37,284 bases of DNA from Lachnospiraceae bacterium (GCA_024681775.1 JAILAF010000051.1:1-37284); one strand, 5' to 3'; shown: positions 16,376-25,749, counted from the stretch's first letter. The notes: generated by a model from the sequence alone, not told the origin. Program-made: numbers and translations.

Positions 16376-17827
16376 ATGGCAACCGATATTTACAGCAGTC
16401 CTCTTTCCGAGCGCTACGCCGGCAAGGAGATGCAGTACCTGTTTTCACAGGACAAGAAATTCCGCACCTGGAGAAAGCTCTGGATCGCTCTGGCGGAGAC
16501 TGAGATGGAGCTGGGCCTCTCCCAGGACGGCAAGCCCGTTATCACGCAGGAGATGGTCGATGAGCTGAAGAGCCATGCGGAAGACATCAATTACGATGTG
16601 GCAAGGGAGCGGGAAAAGCAGGTCCGCCATGACGTCATGAGCCATGTCTATGCTTACGGACAGCAGTGCCCCAAGGCGGCAGGCATCATCCATCTGGGCG
16701 CCACTTCCTGCTATGTGGGCGACAATACCGACATCATCATCATGAAGGAAGCGCTGCAGCTGGTCCGCAGAAAGCTGCTGAATGTCATGAAGGAACTGGC
16801 TGATTTTGCTGATAAGTATAAGGATCAGCCCACCCTGGCCTTCACCCATTTCCAGCCTGCACAGCCCACCACCGTGGGAAAGCGCGCCACCCTCTGGCTG
16901 CAGGAATTCGCCATGGACCTGGAGGACCTGGACTATGTGATGGGGAGCCTGAAACTCCTGGGATCCAAGGGAACCACCGGCACCCAGGCATCCTTCCGGG
17001 AACTCTTCAATGACAATGATGAGATCATTGATAAGATCGATCCCATGATCGCAGCAAAAATGGGCTTTGAAGCGTGCTACCCCGTGTCCGGGCAGACCTA
17101 TTCCCGGAAGGTGGACACCAGAGTGGCGAATGTCCTGGCAGGCATCGCAGCCTCCGCCCACAAGATGAGCAACGACATCCGTCTGCTGCAGCATCTGAAG
17201 GAAGTGGAGGAGCCCTTCGAGAAGAATCAGATCGGTTCTTCCGCCATGGCATACAAGAGAAATCCCATGCGCAGCGAGCGCATTGCATCCCTGTCCCGCT
17301 ATGTGATGGTGGATGCTTTAAATCCCGCCATCACCTCCGCTACCCAGTGGTTTGAGCGGACCCTGGACGACTCCGCCAACAAGCGTCTCTCCATTCCCGA
17401 GGGATTCCTGGCAGTGGACGGCATCCTGGATCTGTGCATGAACGTGGTGGACGGCCTGGTGGTTTATCCCAAGGTCATCGAGAAGCACTTCATGGCGGAG
17501 ATCCCCTTCATGGCTACCGAGAACATCATGATGGATGCCGTGAAGAAGGGCGGCAACCGCCAGGAGCTCCATGAGAAGATCCGCCAGCTTTCCATGCAGG
17601 CGGGCCGTACCGTGAAGGAAGAGGGCAAGGACAACGATCTGCTGGAGCGCATTGCCGCAGATCCCGCCTTCGGCCTGACCCTGGAAGAAATGCAGGAGAC
17701 CCTGCGCCCCGAGCTCTATGTGGGTCGTGCGCCCCTCCAGACCACCAAGTATCTGGAGACGGTGATCCGTCCCATCCTGGAGGCCAATGCGGATGTGCTG
17801 GGTATGACAGCGGATATTAAAGTATAA
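16376..17827 (+). CDS. purB: adenylosuccinate lyase
   Basis: Adenylosuccinate lyase removes fumarate at two steps of purine synthesis: SAICAR to AICAR and adenylosuccinate to AMP. The fumarase/aspartase-superfamily signature SSAMAYKRNPMRSER is present (about 290-304), as are HLGATSCYVGDNTDI (about 105-119) and TLAFTHFQPAQPTTVGKR (about 150-167) with the active-site histidine. Length 483 aa is normal for this subgroup. I use the ATG at 16376, which has AAAGGAG 5 bp upstream, instead of an in-frame ATG at 16352 that lies within a small palindrome (ATTGACA-GAA-TGTCAAT, 16343-16359). The 49-bp gap to purC contains only that palindrome. It acts directly after PurC and PurA, so the gene set makes sense. 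Confidence 0.97.
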   Translation: MATDIYSSPLSERYAGKEMQYLFSQDKKFRTWRKLWIALAETEMELGLSQDGKPVITQEMVDELKSHAEDINYDVAREREKQVRHDVMSHVYAYGQQCPKAAGIIHLGATSCYVGDNTDIIIMKEALQLVRRKLLNVMKELADFADKYKDQPTLAFTHFQPAQPTTVGKRATLWLQEFAMDLEDLDYVMGSLKLLGSKGTTGTQASFRELFNDNDEIIDKIDPMIAAKMGFEACYPVSGQTYSRKVDTRVANVLAGIAASAHKMSNDIRLLQHLKEVEEPFEKNQIGSSAMAYKRNPMRSERIASLSRYVMVDALNPAITSATQWFERTLDDSANKRLSIPEGFLAVDGILDLCMNVVDGLVVYPKVIEKHFMAEIPFMATENIMMDAVKKGGNRQELHEKIRQLSMQAGRTVKEEGKDNDLLERIAADPAFGLTLEEMQETLRPELYVGRAPLQTTKYLETVIRPILEANADVLGMTADIKV

Positions 17828-17845
17828 GAGGTAGAGGAGAGAATT

Positions 17846-19138
17846 ATGGTTAAAGCAGTTGTAGGAGCGAACTGGGGTGATGAAGGCAAGGGCAAGATCA
17901 CCGATATGATGGCGGAACAGGCGGATATCATCATCCGGTTCCAGGGTGGTGCCAATGCCGGCCACACGATCGTGAATGGTTACGGGAAGTTTGCACTGCA
18001 TACCCTTCCCTCCGGTGTCTTTTACGGACACACCACCAGCATCATCGGCAACGGTGTGGCGCTGAACATCCCCAAACTCATCGAGGAAATCGATTCCATC
18101 GTGGAGAAGGGCGTACCCAAGCCGAAGATCCTTGTGTCCGACAGAGTCCAGATCGTGATGCCCTATCACATCCTCTTTGACCAGTATGAGGAGGAGAGAC
18201 TGGGAGGCAAGGCCTTCGGTTCCACCAAGTCCGGCATCGCGCCTTTCTATTCCGACAAATACGCCAAGATCGGCTTCCAGGTCAACGAGCTTTTTGACGA
18301 GGAGCTGCTGAAGGACAAGGTACATCGCGTGCTGGAGGTGAAGAACGTTATCATCGAGCATCTCTATCACAAGCCCGCCATCGACGAGGGTGAGCTTCTG
18401 GAGACGCTGCATCAGTACCGCGACATGATCGCAGAATATGTGACGGATGTGTCGTCTTTCCTGGACAAGGCACTGAAAGAAGGCAAGACCATCCTGCTGG
18501 AGGGTCAGCTGGGTACCCTGAAGGACCCCGACCACGGCATCTATCCCATGGTCACCTCTTCCTCCACCCTGGCAGCTTACGGCGCCATCGGTGCAGGGGT
18601 TCCTCCCTATGAGATCAAGCAGATCGTTACGGTCTGCAAGGCATATTCCTCCGCAGTGGGCGCAGGCGCTTTCGTATCCGAGATCTTCGGCGACGAGGCG
18701 GATGAGCTGAGACGCCGCGGCGGCGACGGCGGAGAGTACGGTGCTACCACCGGCAGACCCCGTCGTATGGGCTGGTTCGACTGCGTGGCATCCAAGTACG
18801 GCTGCCGTCTGCAGGGCACCACGGATGTGGCATTCACCGTGCTGGACGTGCTGGGCTACCTGGATGAGATCCCTGTGTGCGTAGGTTACGAGATCGACGG
18901 TGAAGTCACCACCGATTTCCCTGTCACCACAAAGCTGGAGAAGGCAAAGCCCGTTCTGAAGACCCTTCCCGGCTGGAAGACCGAGATTCGCGGCATCCGC
19001 AACTACGATGAGCTTCCCGAGAACTGTCGCAAGTACATTGAGTTTATCGAGGAGCAGATCGGATATCCCATCACCATGGTCAGCAACGGCCCCGGCAGAG
19101 AGGATATCATCTATCGTGAGTCTCCCCTGAAGAAGTAA
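17846..19138 (+). CDS. purA: adenylosuccinate synthetase
   Basis: PurA couples IMP and aspartate with GTP to give adenylosuccinate, the first step from IMP to AMP. Hallmarks: VGANWGDEGKGKITD (about 6-20; GTP-binding loop with the catalytic aspartate), GGANAGHT (about 35-42; catalytic histidine), LLEGQLGTLKDPDHGIYPMVTSS (about 218-240) and GRPRRMGWFDC (about 303-313). At 430 aa it has the usual length. Start ATG has GAGGAGAG upstream, 18 bp after the purB stop. With purB it forms the AMP branch; a HAD phosphatase follows 13 bp downstream. Confidence 0.97.
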   Translation: MVKAVVGANWGDEGKGKITDMMAEQADIIIRFQGGANAGHTIVNGYGKFALHTLPSGVFYGHTTSIIGNGVALNIPKLIEEIDSIVEKGVPKPKILVSDRVQIVMPYHILFDQYEEERLGGKAFGSTKSGIAPFYSDKYAKIGFQVNELFDEELLKDKVHRVLEVKNVIIEHLYHKPAIDEGELLETLHQYRDMIAEYVTDVSSFLDKALKEGKTILLEGQLGTLKDPDHGIYPMVTSSSTLAAYGAIGAGVPPYEIKQIVTVCKAYSSAVGAGAFVSEIFGDEADELRRRGGDGGEYGATTGRPRRMGWFDCVASKYGCRLQGTTDVAFTVLDVLGYLDEIPVCVGYEIDGEVTTDFPVTTKLEKAKPVLKTLPGWKTEIRGIRNYDELPENCRKYIEFIEEQIGYPITMVSNGPGREDIIYRESPLKK

Positions 19139-19151
19139 GGGGTGCGATCAG

Positions 19152-19754
19152 ATGATAAGGAACATTGTATTTGACATCGGGAATGTCCTGGCAGACTTCC
19201 GCTGGAAGGGATTTATGCAGGACAAGGGCTATGACGAGGAGATGATAAAGCGCATTGCCAAAGCTTCCGTCATGACCCCCTACTGGGATGAGTTTGACCG
19301 GGGTGCCTGGTCGGAGGAAAAGACCCTGCAGGCCTTTATCTCCGAGGATCCCGGCATTGCGAAAGAGCTCCGGGAAGCATACTCCGACATCAAAGAGATG
19401 GTGACGAAGCGGGACTATGCCATCCCCTGGATCCGGGAGCTGAAGGAGCGGGGATACCGTGTGTACTGTCTCTCCAATTTCTCCAAGAAGGCTTATGATG
19501 AGTGCCGGGAGGCACTGGATTTCCTGGATGAGCTGGACGGCGGGATCCTTTCCTACAGAGAGCTTATCGTAAAGCCCAACCCCGCTATCTATAACCTGCT
19601 GCTGACCCGCTATGATCTGAAAGCTGACGAGTGTGTCTTTTTTGACGACACGGAGCGGAATGTAAAAGCAGCCATTGAATGCGGGTACCATTCTTTTGTT
19701 TTCACCACATTAGAGCAGGCGAAAGCAGACCTTAAGACTTTGGGTGTTGATTGA
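19152..19754 (+). CDS. HAD-superfamily phosphatase, YihX-like, 200 aa
   Basis: The start IVFDIGNVLADF carries the nucleophile aspartate (D8) in the DxGNV form seen in YihX-type HAD hydrolases. VYCLSNFSKKAYD (about 101-113) holds the motif 2 Ser, VKPNPAIYNLLL (about 139-150) the motif 3 Lys, and CVFFDDTERNVKAA (about 161-174) the acidic motif 4. YihX of E. coli dephosphorylates alpha-glucose-1-phosphate; the substrate here is unknown. It could be a nucleotide or sugar phosphatase. The gene is the last of the purine operon (13 bp from purA) and ends at a strong terminator. Confidence 0.88.
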   Translation: MIRNIVFDIGNVLADFRWKGFMQDKGYDEEMIKRIAKASVMTPYWDEFDRGAWSEEKTLQAFISEDPGIAKELREAYSDIKEMVTKRDYAIPWIRELKERGYRVYCLSNFSKKAYDECREALDFLDELDGGILSYRELIVKPNPAIYNLLLTRYDLKADECVFFDDTERNVKAAIECGYHSFVFTTLEQAKADLKTLGVD

Positions 19755-19762
19755 CCGTTATG

Positions 19763-19799
19763 CGGCCTGCCGAAGCACATCGGCAGGCCGTTTGTTTTC
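19763..19799 (+). terminator. Rho-independent terminator
   Basis: Perfect 11-bp stem CGGCCTGCCGA / TCGGCAGGCCG with a 6-nt loop, followed by TTTGTTTTC. It ends the purC-purB-purA-HAD transcript. Confidence 0.93.
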
Positions 19800-19817
19800 T
19801 GATCTGACGGAGGCGCC

Positions 19818-22028
19818 ATGTTTCAGAGCAAACTCTTTAAACGGCTGTTTTTCAGTTACATCCTCATCATCACCGTCAGTATGGTGATGTACTCCGGCTT
19901 TCTCTTCCTCCAGAGCAGGAAGGTGAGTCAGGAGCAGTCTGCCCGGATGGACGAGTATGTTCTGCGGGGTGTGTCCGACGAGATGGAGGATCACCTGCAG
20001 GGAGCCATGGAGGCGGTGCAGAATCTCCGGTATTCCTCGGTGATGCGGGACCTTTACATGTCCGTGAAGCTGGATCAGACCCTTACTTCTTTTCAGACCT
20101 ACGCCGTGCAGGAGCAGATGCGAAGCGTCTTCGCCTCTCACAGCAGCGGCATCTACAATATTTCTCTGTTTCTCTACGGCAGCGATGTGGCCTATACAGG
20201 AGGCGGTACCATTTTTCTGGATACGCCTTTTCCGTCGGAAGAGTCCCTGGGGGGATCTCTTCCTCTGCTGACGGTGGATACCGCCGCAAACGCGCTGCAG
20301 ATTTCCGACAATTCCCGCTACATCTATGACAGAACCGACATTCTCTACGCGGACCGTTTTACCTATCAGAACGGCCCCGGCGTGGGCGTCTGCTGCGTGA
20401 TCATCGATCTGAAGGAGGTGCAGCGCAGCCTTGCGGAGACACTGGGAGAGGATCATGCAGTCCGGATCCTGTATGACGGGCAGGAGATCCTGTCTCTGGG
20501 CAATATGGAGAAAAAGCGGATGACCCTGACCTCGGAGTCCCTCCATGTGCCCGGGCTTTCCTATGAACTCTACGCGGCGCCCCTCATCACCCTGGAGGAG
20601 GGACTGGCCTTCTGGATCATGTTCCTGCTGATCCTGCTGGTGAGCGCCGGGTTCGTGGCCCTGGCCTATTTCGAGAGCAAGCGCTACTACCGTCCCATCG
20701 GCTATCTGGAGCGCATGGTGTCCGAAGAGCCCGGGGAAAAGCCGCAGGAGGAGCCGGGGACGGAGAGTTTTGCCTCCTCCCGGAGAGACGGGGAGATGGA
20801 TGACATCATTGACAGCATCCGTGCTCTCATCGTTGAGAAAAACAGCTACCGGGAGCGGATGGTCACCATCGGCCGCTACGCCGAGACGGGCATGCTCCAT
20901 TCCATCGTGTCCGGCGGCGAGGGCGGAGAGAAGATCGGTATCCTCTCCAACGAGGAATACCTGAACCTGAAGCATTCCTATTACATTGTCTCCGCGGTGA
21001 ATTTTGCCTATGACGACAGCACGCCGCTGGAGAAGGATCTCCGGGGAGAACTGGAGCAGGTGTTTAAACGGGCGGCGGAAGGGTACTCTACCGAGGAAAT
21101 GCACATCGCCTGGTATTTCCGGGATGTGTGCAACGCCTACCTCATCGTGAACTTCGATGAGCTGGAGGACAGTGATGAGCTCTTCTTCGGCCTCCACAGA
21201 CAGATCGGTGCGGCACTGGCGGACCGGCATATTCTGGTCTCCATGGGCATCGATCAGCGCAGGGATGAGCTGACGGAGCTGAAGGAAGCCTGCGAGTCCG
21301 CACTTTCCGCACTGGACGGCGTTCTTCGGGACGGCCGCGGTGAGGTGTTCTTTGCTGAGGAATCGGCGGGAGAGCACATGGACTACTACCTGCCGGAAAG
21401 CTTCCGGGAGCGGCTGAAAAACTGTCTGGAAAAGGGAGACCGGCAGGGGATCCACGAGCTGCTCTTCGATATCTATCGGAAGAATCTGAACCTGGACGCG
21501 CCGGCGGAGGTGTACCGTTCCCTGTTGGACGAGGTCTATCCTGCCATCGTCAAAACGGTGCGGGAGATCTCCGGTCCTTCCATGACCCACCTGAACATCC
21601 GCCGCACCGACGGTCTCATGACATTGCAGGAGATCTTCGACTACTATGATGCGGTGCTCATGTCCGTCATCGATCTGACGGAGCAAAGCCGTGCGGCAGG
21701 AGGAGAGGAAGAACGGCTGGACGAGGAGATCCTTCGCTATGTGGAGGAGCATTTCTGCGACAGTGAGCTTTCCCTGCAGCAGCTTTCGGACCTTTACGGC
21801 GTCAGCAACAAGTACCTGGTTCTGCTCTTTAAGCGCAGATACAATATGACCTATCTGCAATACCTGCAGAACAAACGCATCGCCAAGGCGGCGGAGATGA
21901 TCCGGCGGTCCGAGCAGCCTCTTTCCGAGATCGGATTTGCGGTGGGGTATCCCAACCAGCTCACCTTCCGCAGAAACTTTAAGGCGGTGATGGGGGTGAA
22001 CCCCAGCGAATATATCCCGGAGAACTGA
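19818..22028 (+). CDS. membrane-bound AraC/YesN-type transcriptional regulator
   Basis: The 736-residue protein has a TM helix at about 11-31, an extracellular sensor of about 230 residues, and a second TM at about 262-283 (FWIMFLLILLVSAGFVALAYF). A cytoplasmic region follows that is weakly GGDEF-like as in PucR/YesN proteins (YYIVSAVNFAYDDSTP..., VSMGIDQRRDELTELKEACESALSAL). The C-terminal AraC HTH domain is at about 633-736 (LSLQQLSDLYGVSNKYLVLLFKRRY and IGFAVGYPNQLTFRRNFKAVMGVNPSEYI). Such one-component membrane sensors regulate neighbouring sugar transporters, here the two permeases and binding protein just downstream. Start ATG follows GGAGG by 5 bp, a few bases after the purine-operon terminator. 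Confidence 0.92.
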   Translation: MFQSKLFKRLFFSYILIITVSMVMYSGFLFLQSRKVSQEQSARMDEYVLRGVSDEMEDHLQGAMEAVQNLRYSSVMRDLYMSVKLDQTLTSFQTYAVQEQMRSVFASHSSGIYNISLFLYGSDVAYTGGGTIFLDTPFPSEESLGGSLPLLTVDTAANALQISDNSRYIYDRTDILYADRFTYQNGPGVGVCCVIIDLKEVQRSLAETLGEDHAVRILYDGQEILSLGNMEKKRMTLTSESLHVPGLSYELYAAPLITLEEGLAFWIMFLLILLVSAGFVALAYFESKRYYRPIGYLERMVSEEPGEKPQEEPGTESFASSRRDGEMDDIIDSIRALIVEKNSYRERMVTIGRYAETGMLHSIVSGGEGGEKIGILSNEEYLNLKHSYYIVSAVNFAYDDSTPLEKDLRGELEQVFKRAAEGYSTEEMHIAWYFRDVCNAYLIVNFDELEDSDELFFGLHRQIGAALADRHILVSMGIDQRRDELTELKEACESALSALDGVLRDGRGEVFFAEESAGEHMDYYLPESFRERLKNCLEKGDRQGIHELLFDIYRKNLNLDAPAEVYRSLLDEVYPAIVKTVREISGPSMTHLNIRRTDGLMTLQEIFDYYDAVLMSVIDLTEQSRAAGGEEERLDEEILRYVEEHFCDSELSLQQLSDLYGVSNKYLVLLFKRRYNMTYLQYLQNKRIAKAAEMIRRSEQPLSEIGFAVGYPNQLTFRRNFKAVMGVNPSEYIPEN

Positions 22029-22056
22029 TGACTGGGAAATACCGATTTTACAGCGC

Positions 22057-22096
22057 TTTCCGGGGGCGGAAAAATATGAACCCCCGGAAAATTTTG
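22057..22096 (+). terminator. probable terminator after the AraC-type gene
   Basis: Perfect 10-bp stem TTTCCGGGGG / CCCCCGGAAA with a 14-nt loop and a short ATTTTG tail. The weak U-tract leaves the possibility of partial read-through into the transporter genes. Confidence 0.6.
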
Positions 22097-22123
22097 TGTC
22101 TGTCCCCTGGAAACTACCTGCCC

Positions 22124-22129
22124 TATAAT
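22124..22129 (+). promoter_or_regulatory. -10 element before the first permease gene
   Basis: TATAAT is a consensus -10, but no good -35 lies 16-18 bp upstream (TGTCCC at 17). An activator, plausibly the AraC-type protein encoded just before, might compensate. Transcription would start near 22136, which excludes the in-frame ATG at 22128 as start of the permease gene. Confidence 0.5.
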
Positions 22130-22181
22130 GGCATTCGTAGAAGTCAGTTTGATTCCCCACCGGAAAACGGAGAGCAAACGA

Positions 22182-23132
22182 ATGGCAAAAAAGAAGCAGG
22201 ACAAGTCCATAGGAAAGCAGACGCCTTTCAAAAAGCTTCTGCACAGGGATCGTTACCTTCTGATCATGCTGATCCCTGTGGTCTTGTACTATCTGATTTT
22301 CTGCTATTTTCCCATGACAGGCATCGTCATGGCCTTCAAGAATTACCGCCTGGGCTCCGGCCTGGCGGGCGTCTACAACAGCCCGAATGTGGGCTTTAAG
22401 TGGTTTCAGCAGTTCTTTGGTTCCATATATCTGGGGAGACTGGTGCGCAATACCTTCCTGCTTCAGTTTTTCTCCCTGATCTTCGGATTCCCCATTCCCA
22501 TTCTCTTTGCCGTTGCGGTGACCCAGGTGTCCCGGAAGGGCCTGCAGAAGGGAATCCAGGTCTGTACTTACCTTCCCTATTTCATTTCCACCGTGGTGGT
22601 CTGCGGCATGATCAACAATTTCCTGTCCCCCACCGGCGGTATCATCAACAAGCTTATCAATATGATGGGCTTTGAAAGCATCAACTTCATGAATCTGCCC
22701 CAGTGGTTCCGTCCCATCTATGTGATCTCCGGATCCTGGCAGAGCTTCGGCTTTAACTCCATCATTTTCGTGGCCGCCATCATGGGCATTTCTCCCGATC
22801 TGTACGAAGCCATGAAGGTGGACGGAGCCAACCGCCGCCAGCTGATCTGGCACCTGGTGCTGCCCTCCATTAAGCCCACCATCATCCTTCTCCTGATCCT
22901 CTCCCTGGGTACCATGATGAGCGTGGGCTTTGAGAAAGTATATCTGCTCTACAATACCGCCATTTACGAGACTGCAGACGTCATTCAGACCTACGTGTAC
23001 CGGCAGGGCATCGAGAGCAGTAACTATAGCTATGCGACGGCAGTGGGACTCTTTAATTCCGTCATTAATTTCGTCATTGTCTTTACCGCAAACCGTATCA
23101 GCCGCAAGGTCAGCGATACGGCAATCTGGTAA
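22182..23132 (+). CDS. carbohydrate ABC transporter permease, LplB/YteP-like
   Basis: The 316-residue protein is an inner-membrane permease with about six TM helices, beginning at HRDRYLLIMLIPVVLYYLIFCYFPMTG (about 20-48). The EAA loop that contacts the ATPase is present: YEAMKVDGANRRQLIWHLVLPSIKP (about 208-232). FLSPTGGIINKLI and the LLYN end are typical of LplB/YteP-type sugar permeases. I use the ATG at 22182, preceded by GGAGAG with 7-bp spacing; the frame is open further upstream to an ATG at 22128 that overlaps the -10. It pairs with the next gene to form the channel. No ATPase gene is nearby, as is usual for this subfamily, which shares an MsmX-like ATPase. Confidence 0.93.
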   Translation: MAKKKQDKSIGKQTPFKKLLHRDRYLLIMLIPVVLYYLIFCYFPMTGIVMAFKNYRLGSGLAGVYNSPNVGFKWFQQFFGSIYLGRLVRNTFLLQFFSLIFGFPIPILFAVAVTQVSRKGLQKGIQVCTYLPYFISTVVVCGMINNFLSPTGGIINKLINMMGFESINFMNLPQWFRPIYVISGSWQSFGFNSIIFVAAIMGISPDLYEAMKVDGANRRQLIWHLVLPSIKPTIILLLILSLGTMMSVGFEKVYLLYNTAIYETADVIQTYVYRQGIESSNYSYATAVGLFNSVINFVIVFTANRISRKVSDTAIW

Positions 23133-23147
23133 CCTTTGGGAGGCCCC

Positions 23148-24059
23148 ATGCGATTCGGAAAAAAGCTTCGGGCAATCAAATATCATCAGGGCCTGGTGGG
23201 AGACCTGATCTTTGACCTGGTGATCGGCATATTTTTGCTGATCGCGGTGGTGGTCTGTGTCTATCCCTTCCTCTATGTGGTGAGTGTGGCCCTTTCCTCC
23301 GGGGAAGCGGTCAACAAGGGACTGGTGGTGCTGTTCCCCGTGGACTTCAGCGCCGAGGCCTTAAAGACGGTGCTGGGATACAAACAGCTGTGGATCTCCT
23401 ATGCAAACACCCTCTTTTACACCGTGGTGGGGACCTTCTTCAATGTGGTCTTTACCTGCCTGGCAGCTTATCCCCTTTCCCGGAAAAAATTCGTCTTCCG
23501 GAAACAGATGAATTTCCTGCTGGCATTTACCATGTATTTTTCCGGCGGTCTGATCCCAATCTACATCGTTGTCACCAGGCTGGGACTTTATAATTCCCGC
23601 TGGGTCATGATCCTGCCGGTGCTGATCTCCGCTTACAATGTGATGATCTGTCGTTCCGCCTTCGAGTCCATTTCCGAGGAGCTCTTTGAGGAAGCGGCCA
23701 TCGAGGGGGCCAACGATTTTTACATTCTGGGAGAGATCGCGGTGCCGCTGATCAAGCCGACCCTGGCAGTGCTGACCCTGTACTATGCTGTGGCCCGCTA
23801 CAACGATTTCTTCAGTGCGCTGCTCTACATCAGCGATTCGAAAAAGGAGCCGCTGCAGATCTTCCTGCGCCGGATCCTGCTCCAGTCGTCCATGGAGATC
23901 ATGCAGACCACGAACATCAACATGGGAGCCGTTTCCCAGTCCACCATCCAGGTGCGCTATGTCTGCATCGTGGTTGCTGTGGTGCCCATCATGCTGGTGG
24001 TGCCCCTGGTCCAGAAATACCTGGTGCAGGGAACCATGCTGGGTGCCGTAAAAGGCTGA
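23148..24059 (+). CDS. carbohydrate ABC transporter permease, LplC/YtcP-like
   Basis: Second permease of the pair, 303 residues and about six TM helices (first at about 23-45, GIFLLIAVVVCVYPFLYVVSVAL). The EAA motif is EEAAIEGANDFYILGEIAVPLIKP (about 186-209), and YFSGGLIPIYIVVTRLGLYNS and MLGAVKG at the C-terminus are typical of the YtcP/LplC group. Start ATG follows GGGAGG by 4 bp, 15 bp after the first permease gene; an in-frame TTG at 23136 would add four residues but overlaps that site. It ends 72 bp before the solute-binding protein, which has its own promoter. Confidence 0.93.
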   Translation: MRFGKKLRAIKYHQGLVGDLIFDLVIGIFLLIAVVVCVYPFLYVVSVALSSGEAVNKGLVVLFPVDFSAEALKTVLGYKQLWISYANTLFYTVVGTFFNVVFTCLAAYPLSRKKFVFRKQMNFLLAFTMYFSGGLIPIYIVVTRLGLYNSRWVMILPVLISAYNVMICRSAFESISEELFEEAAIEGANDFYILGEIAVPLIKPTLAVLTLYYAVARYNDFFSALLYISDSKKEPLQIFLRRILLQSSMEIMQTTNINMGAVSQSTIQVRYVCIVVAVVPIMLVVPLVQKYLVQGTMLGAVKG

Positions 24060-24068
24060 TCGTCCGGG

Positions 24069-24110
24069 TTGAAGCAAGCCCCCGGACTCGGTATAATAGA
24101 ACTAAGTTCT
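24069..24110 (+). promoter_or_regulatory. promoter with hairpin and palindrome for the binding protein
   Basis: TTGAAG (24069-24074) and TATAAT (24092-24097) are spaced exactly 17 bp. GTCCGGG (24062-24068) and CCCGGAC (24081-24087) form an inverted repeat over the spacer, and a 13-bp palindrome AGAAC-TAA-GTTCT (24098-24110) covers the expected start. This provides separate and probably stronger expression of the binding protein than of the permeases. Confidence 0.8.
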
Positions 24111-24131
24111 GCTGTAAAAAGGAGGATTACC

Positions 24132-25721
24132 ATGAAAAAGAAAGCATTGTCAGTACTTCTTGTGTCTGCCCTGGCGATCGTTTCCCTGGCAGGTTGCGGA
24201 GCTTCCGGCAGCGGATCCGGCGGCGGATCCGGGAGCAAGGAACCCACCTATTCGGGATCCGGCCCCATCACCGAAAAAGCCGGTACCCTGAAGATCCTGG
24301 CGCAGACTTCCAACTATTCCAACGTGGATATCACCCAGGCGCCCATCGTAAAGAAAGTGTTCGAGGAAGCGAACATCACCCCCGACTGGCAGCTGCTGGA
24401 TTACAACAGCTATGAGGATGCCATCACGCCCATGCTTTCCGCAGGAAACGTGGATGCGGATATCATCAAGCTTCCCGATAACGATCCCAACCAGACCTAT
24501 CTGAAGTCCGGTATGTTCGTTGCTCTGGATGAGTATTTTGATTACATGCCGAATTTCTCCAAGTGGCTGAATGACCACCCCGTGCAGAAGGCTGAGCTGA
24601 CTGCAGAGGACGGCCACATCTACTACGTGCCCGGTGTCAACGTGGCGCATGACTATCAGCCCGTTCTGATGTTCAATCAGGTATGGCTGGACAAGGCAGG
24701 TAAGACCGCTCCCGAGACTCTGGATGACTTTACCGAGCTCCTTCGTTACTACAAGGCCAACGATATGAACGGCAACGGAGATGCCGATGATGAGATTCCC
24801 ATGAGCATCATGGCTGACTTCCTGCCCTACATGTTCGGACCTGCTTTCGGTCTGGATCTGATCAGCGGCTTCCAGGCAGATGACAACGGTGTCGTTACCT
24901 ACGCCGCAGCGGATGCCGAAAATTACAAGGCATATCTGCAGTACCTGAACAGCCTCTATGAGGAAGGCCTCCTGGAAGTGGAGTACACCTCCATCGACAG
25001 AGACAAGGTCATCGAACGTATCTCCAACGACCTTACCGGCGTTGCATTCGACTTCAGCTGGGCAATGTCCATGATGTATTCCAACGTGCTGCCTTACTAT
25101 GACGGCACCGCAGCTACCGCTTTTGTCGGCACCAAGCCTCTGAGCGGCACCCACGAGGGATTCTACGTAGGCCGTAACTTCCTGTCCGGTATGTTTGGCG
25201 TCAACTCCAAGTCCAAGCAGATCGCCCTGGCTTGCAAGTTCCTGGATTATGCCATGAGCGATCACTGCCAGGATTACTATCAGTGGGGCTTCGAGGGTGA
25301 GACCTTCACCGTGAACGCAGACGGCAGCCGTTCCTACACCGAGCAGGCGCTGGACAATGACTGGCTCCAGGCCTTCGGTATCAACCCTGCATTCGTCTTC
25401 CCCGCACAGCAGTCCGTGGAGGCAACCGATATCCTGGTAGCTGACTGGCATGCGCTGATCAATGCGCAGCAGCGTCAGTATGTGGTGGATCCCTGGCCCA
25501 TGATCTACTCCACCACTGAGGAGAGCGATACCCTGAACATGTACATGACCGATATTCAGACCAAGGTGAATGAGGATGCCACCGCATTCATCACCGGCAC
25601 CAAGAGCATCGATGCAGAGTTCGATCAGTATGTGTCCGAGCTGAATTCCCTGAACCTTTCCGAACTGGTCTCCATCAAGCAGAAGCAGTACGACCGGTAT
25701 CTGAAGGCACTGGGCAACTAA
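24132..25721 (+). CDS. extracellular solute-binding lipoprotein, LplA/YtcQ-like
   Basis: 529 residues. A lipoprotein signal ends in LAGC with the anchor cysteine at position 22, followed by a Gly/Ser linker (about 23-45). The mature part begins TLKILAQTSNYSNVDITQAPIVKKVFEEANI, as in binding proteins of the LplA type, and contains DIIKLPDNDPNQTYLKSGMFVALDEYFDYMPN (about 109-140) and WLDKAGKTAPETLDDFTELLRYYKANDMNGNGDADDEIPM (about 187-226), the latter with the acidic loop seen in this family. It captures an oligosaccharide or monosaccharide; the sugar cannot be told. I chose the ATG at 24132, after GGAGG, because it begins the signal peptide; the open frame continues upstream over the promoter. 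Confidence 0.95.
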   Translation: MKKKALSVLLVSALAIVSLAGCGASGSGSGGGSGSKEPTYSGSGPITEKAGTLKILAQTSNYSNVDITQAPIVKKVFEEANITPDWQLLDYNSYEDAITPMLSAGNVDADIIKLPDNDPNQTYLKSGMFVALDEYFDYMPNFSKWLNDHPVQKAELTAEDGHIYYVPGVNVAHDYQPVLMFNQVWLDKAGKTAPETLDDFTELLRYYKANDMNGNGDADDEIPMSIMADFLPYMFGPAFGLDLISGFQADDNGVVTYAAADAENYKAYLQYLNSLYEEGLLEVEYTSIDRDKVIERISNDLTGVAFDFSWAMSMMYSNVLPYYDGTAATAFVGTKPLSGTHEGFYVGRNFLSGMFGVNSKSKQIALACKFLDYAMSDHCQDYYQWGFEGETFTVNADGSRSYTEQALDNDWLQAFGINPAFVFPAQQSVEATDILVADWHALINAQQRQYVVDPWPMIYSTTEESDTLNMYMTDIQTKVNEDATAFITGTKSIDAEFDQYVSELNSLNLSELVSIKQKQYDRYLKALGN

Positions 25722-25749
25722 ACGCATATTCCTACTCCCATAGATTGGG

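Noticed and set aside
19758-23186. 1142-codon open frame on the minus strand
   Set aside because: Runs antisense through the AraC-type gene and the first permease gene, both with clear homology. Its sequence is low-complexity His/Gln/Gly-rich, as expected of the complement of GC-biased codons.
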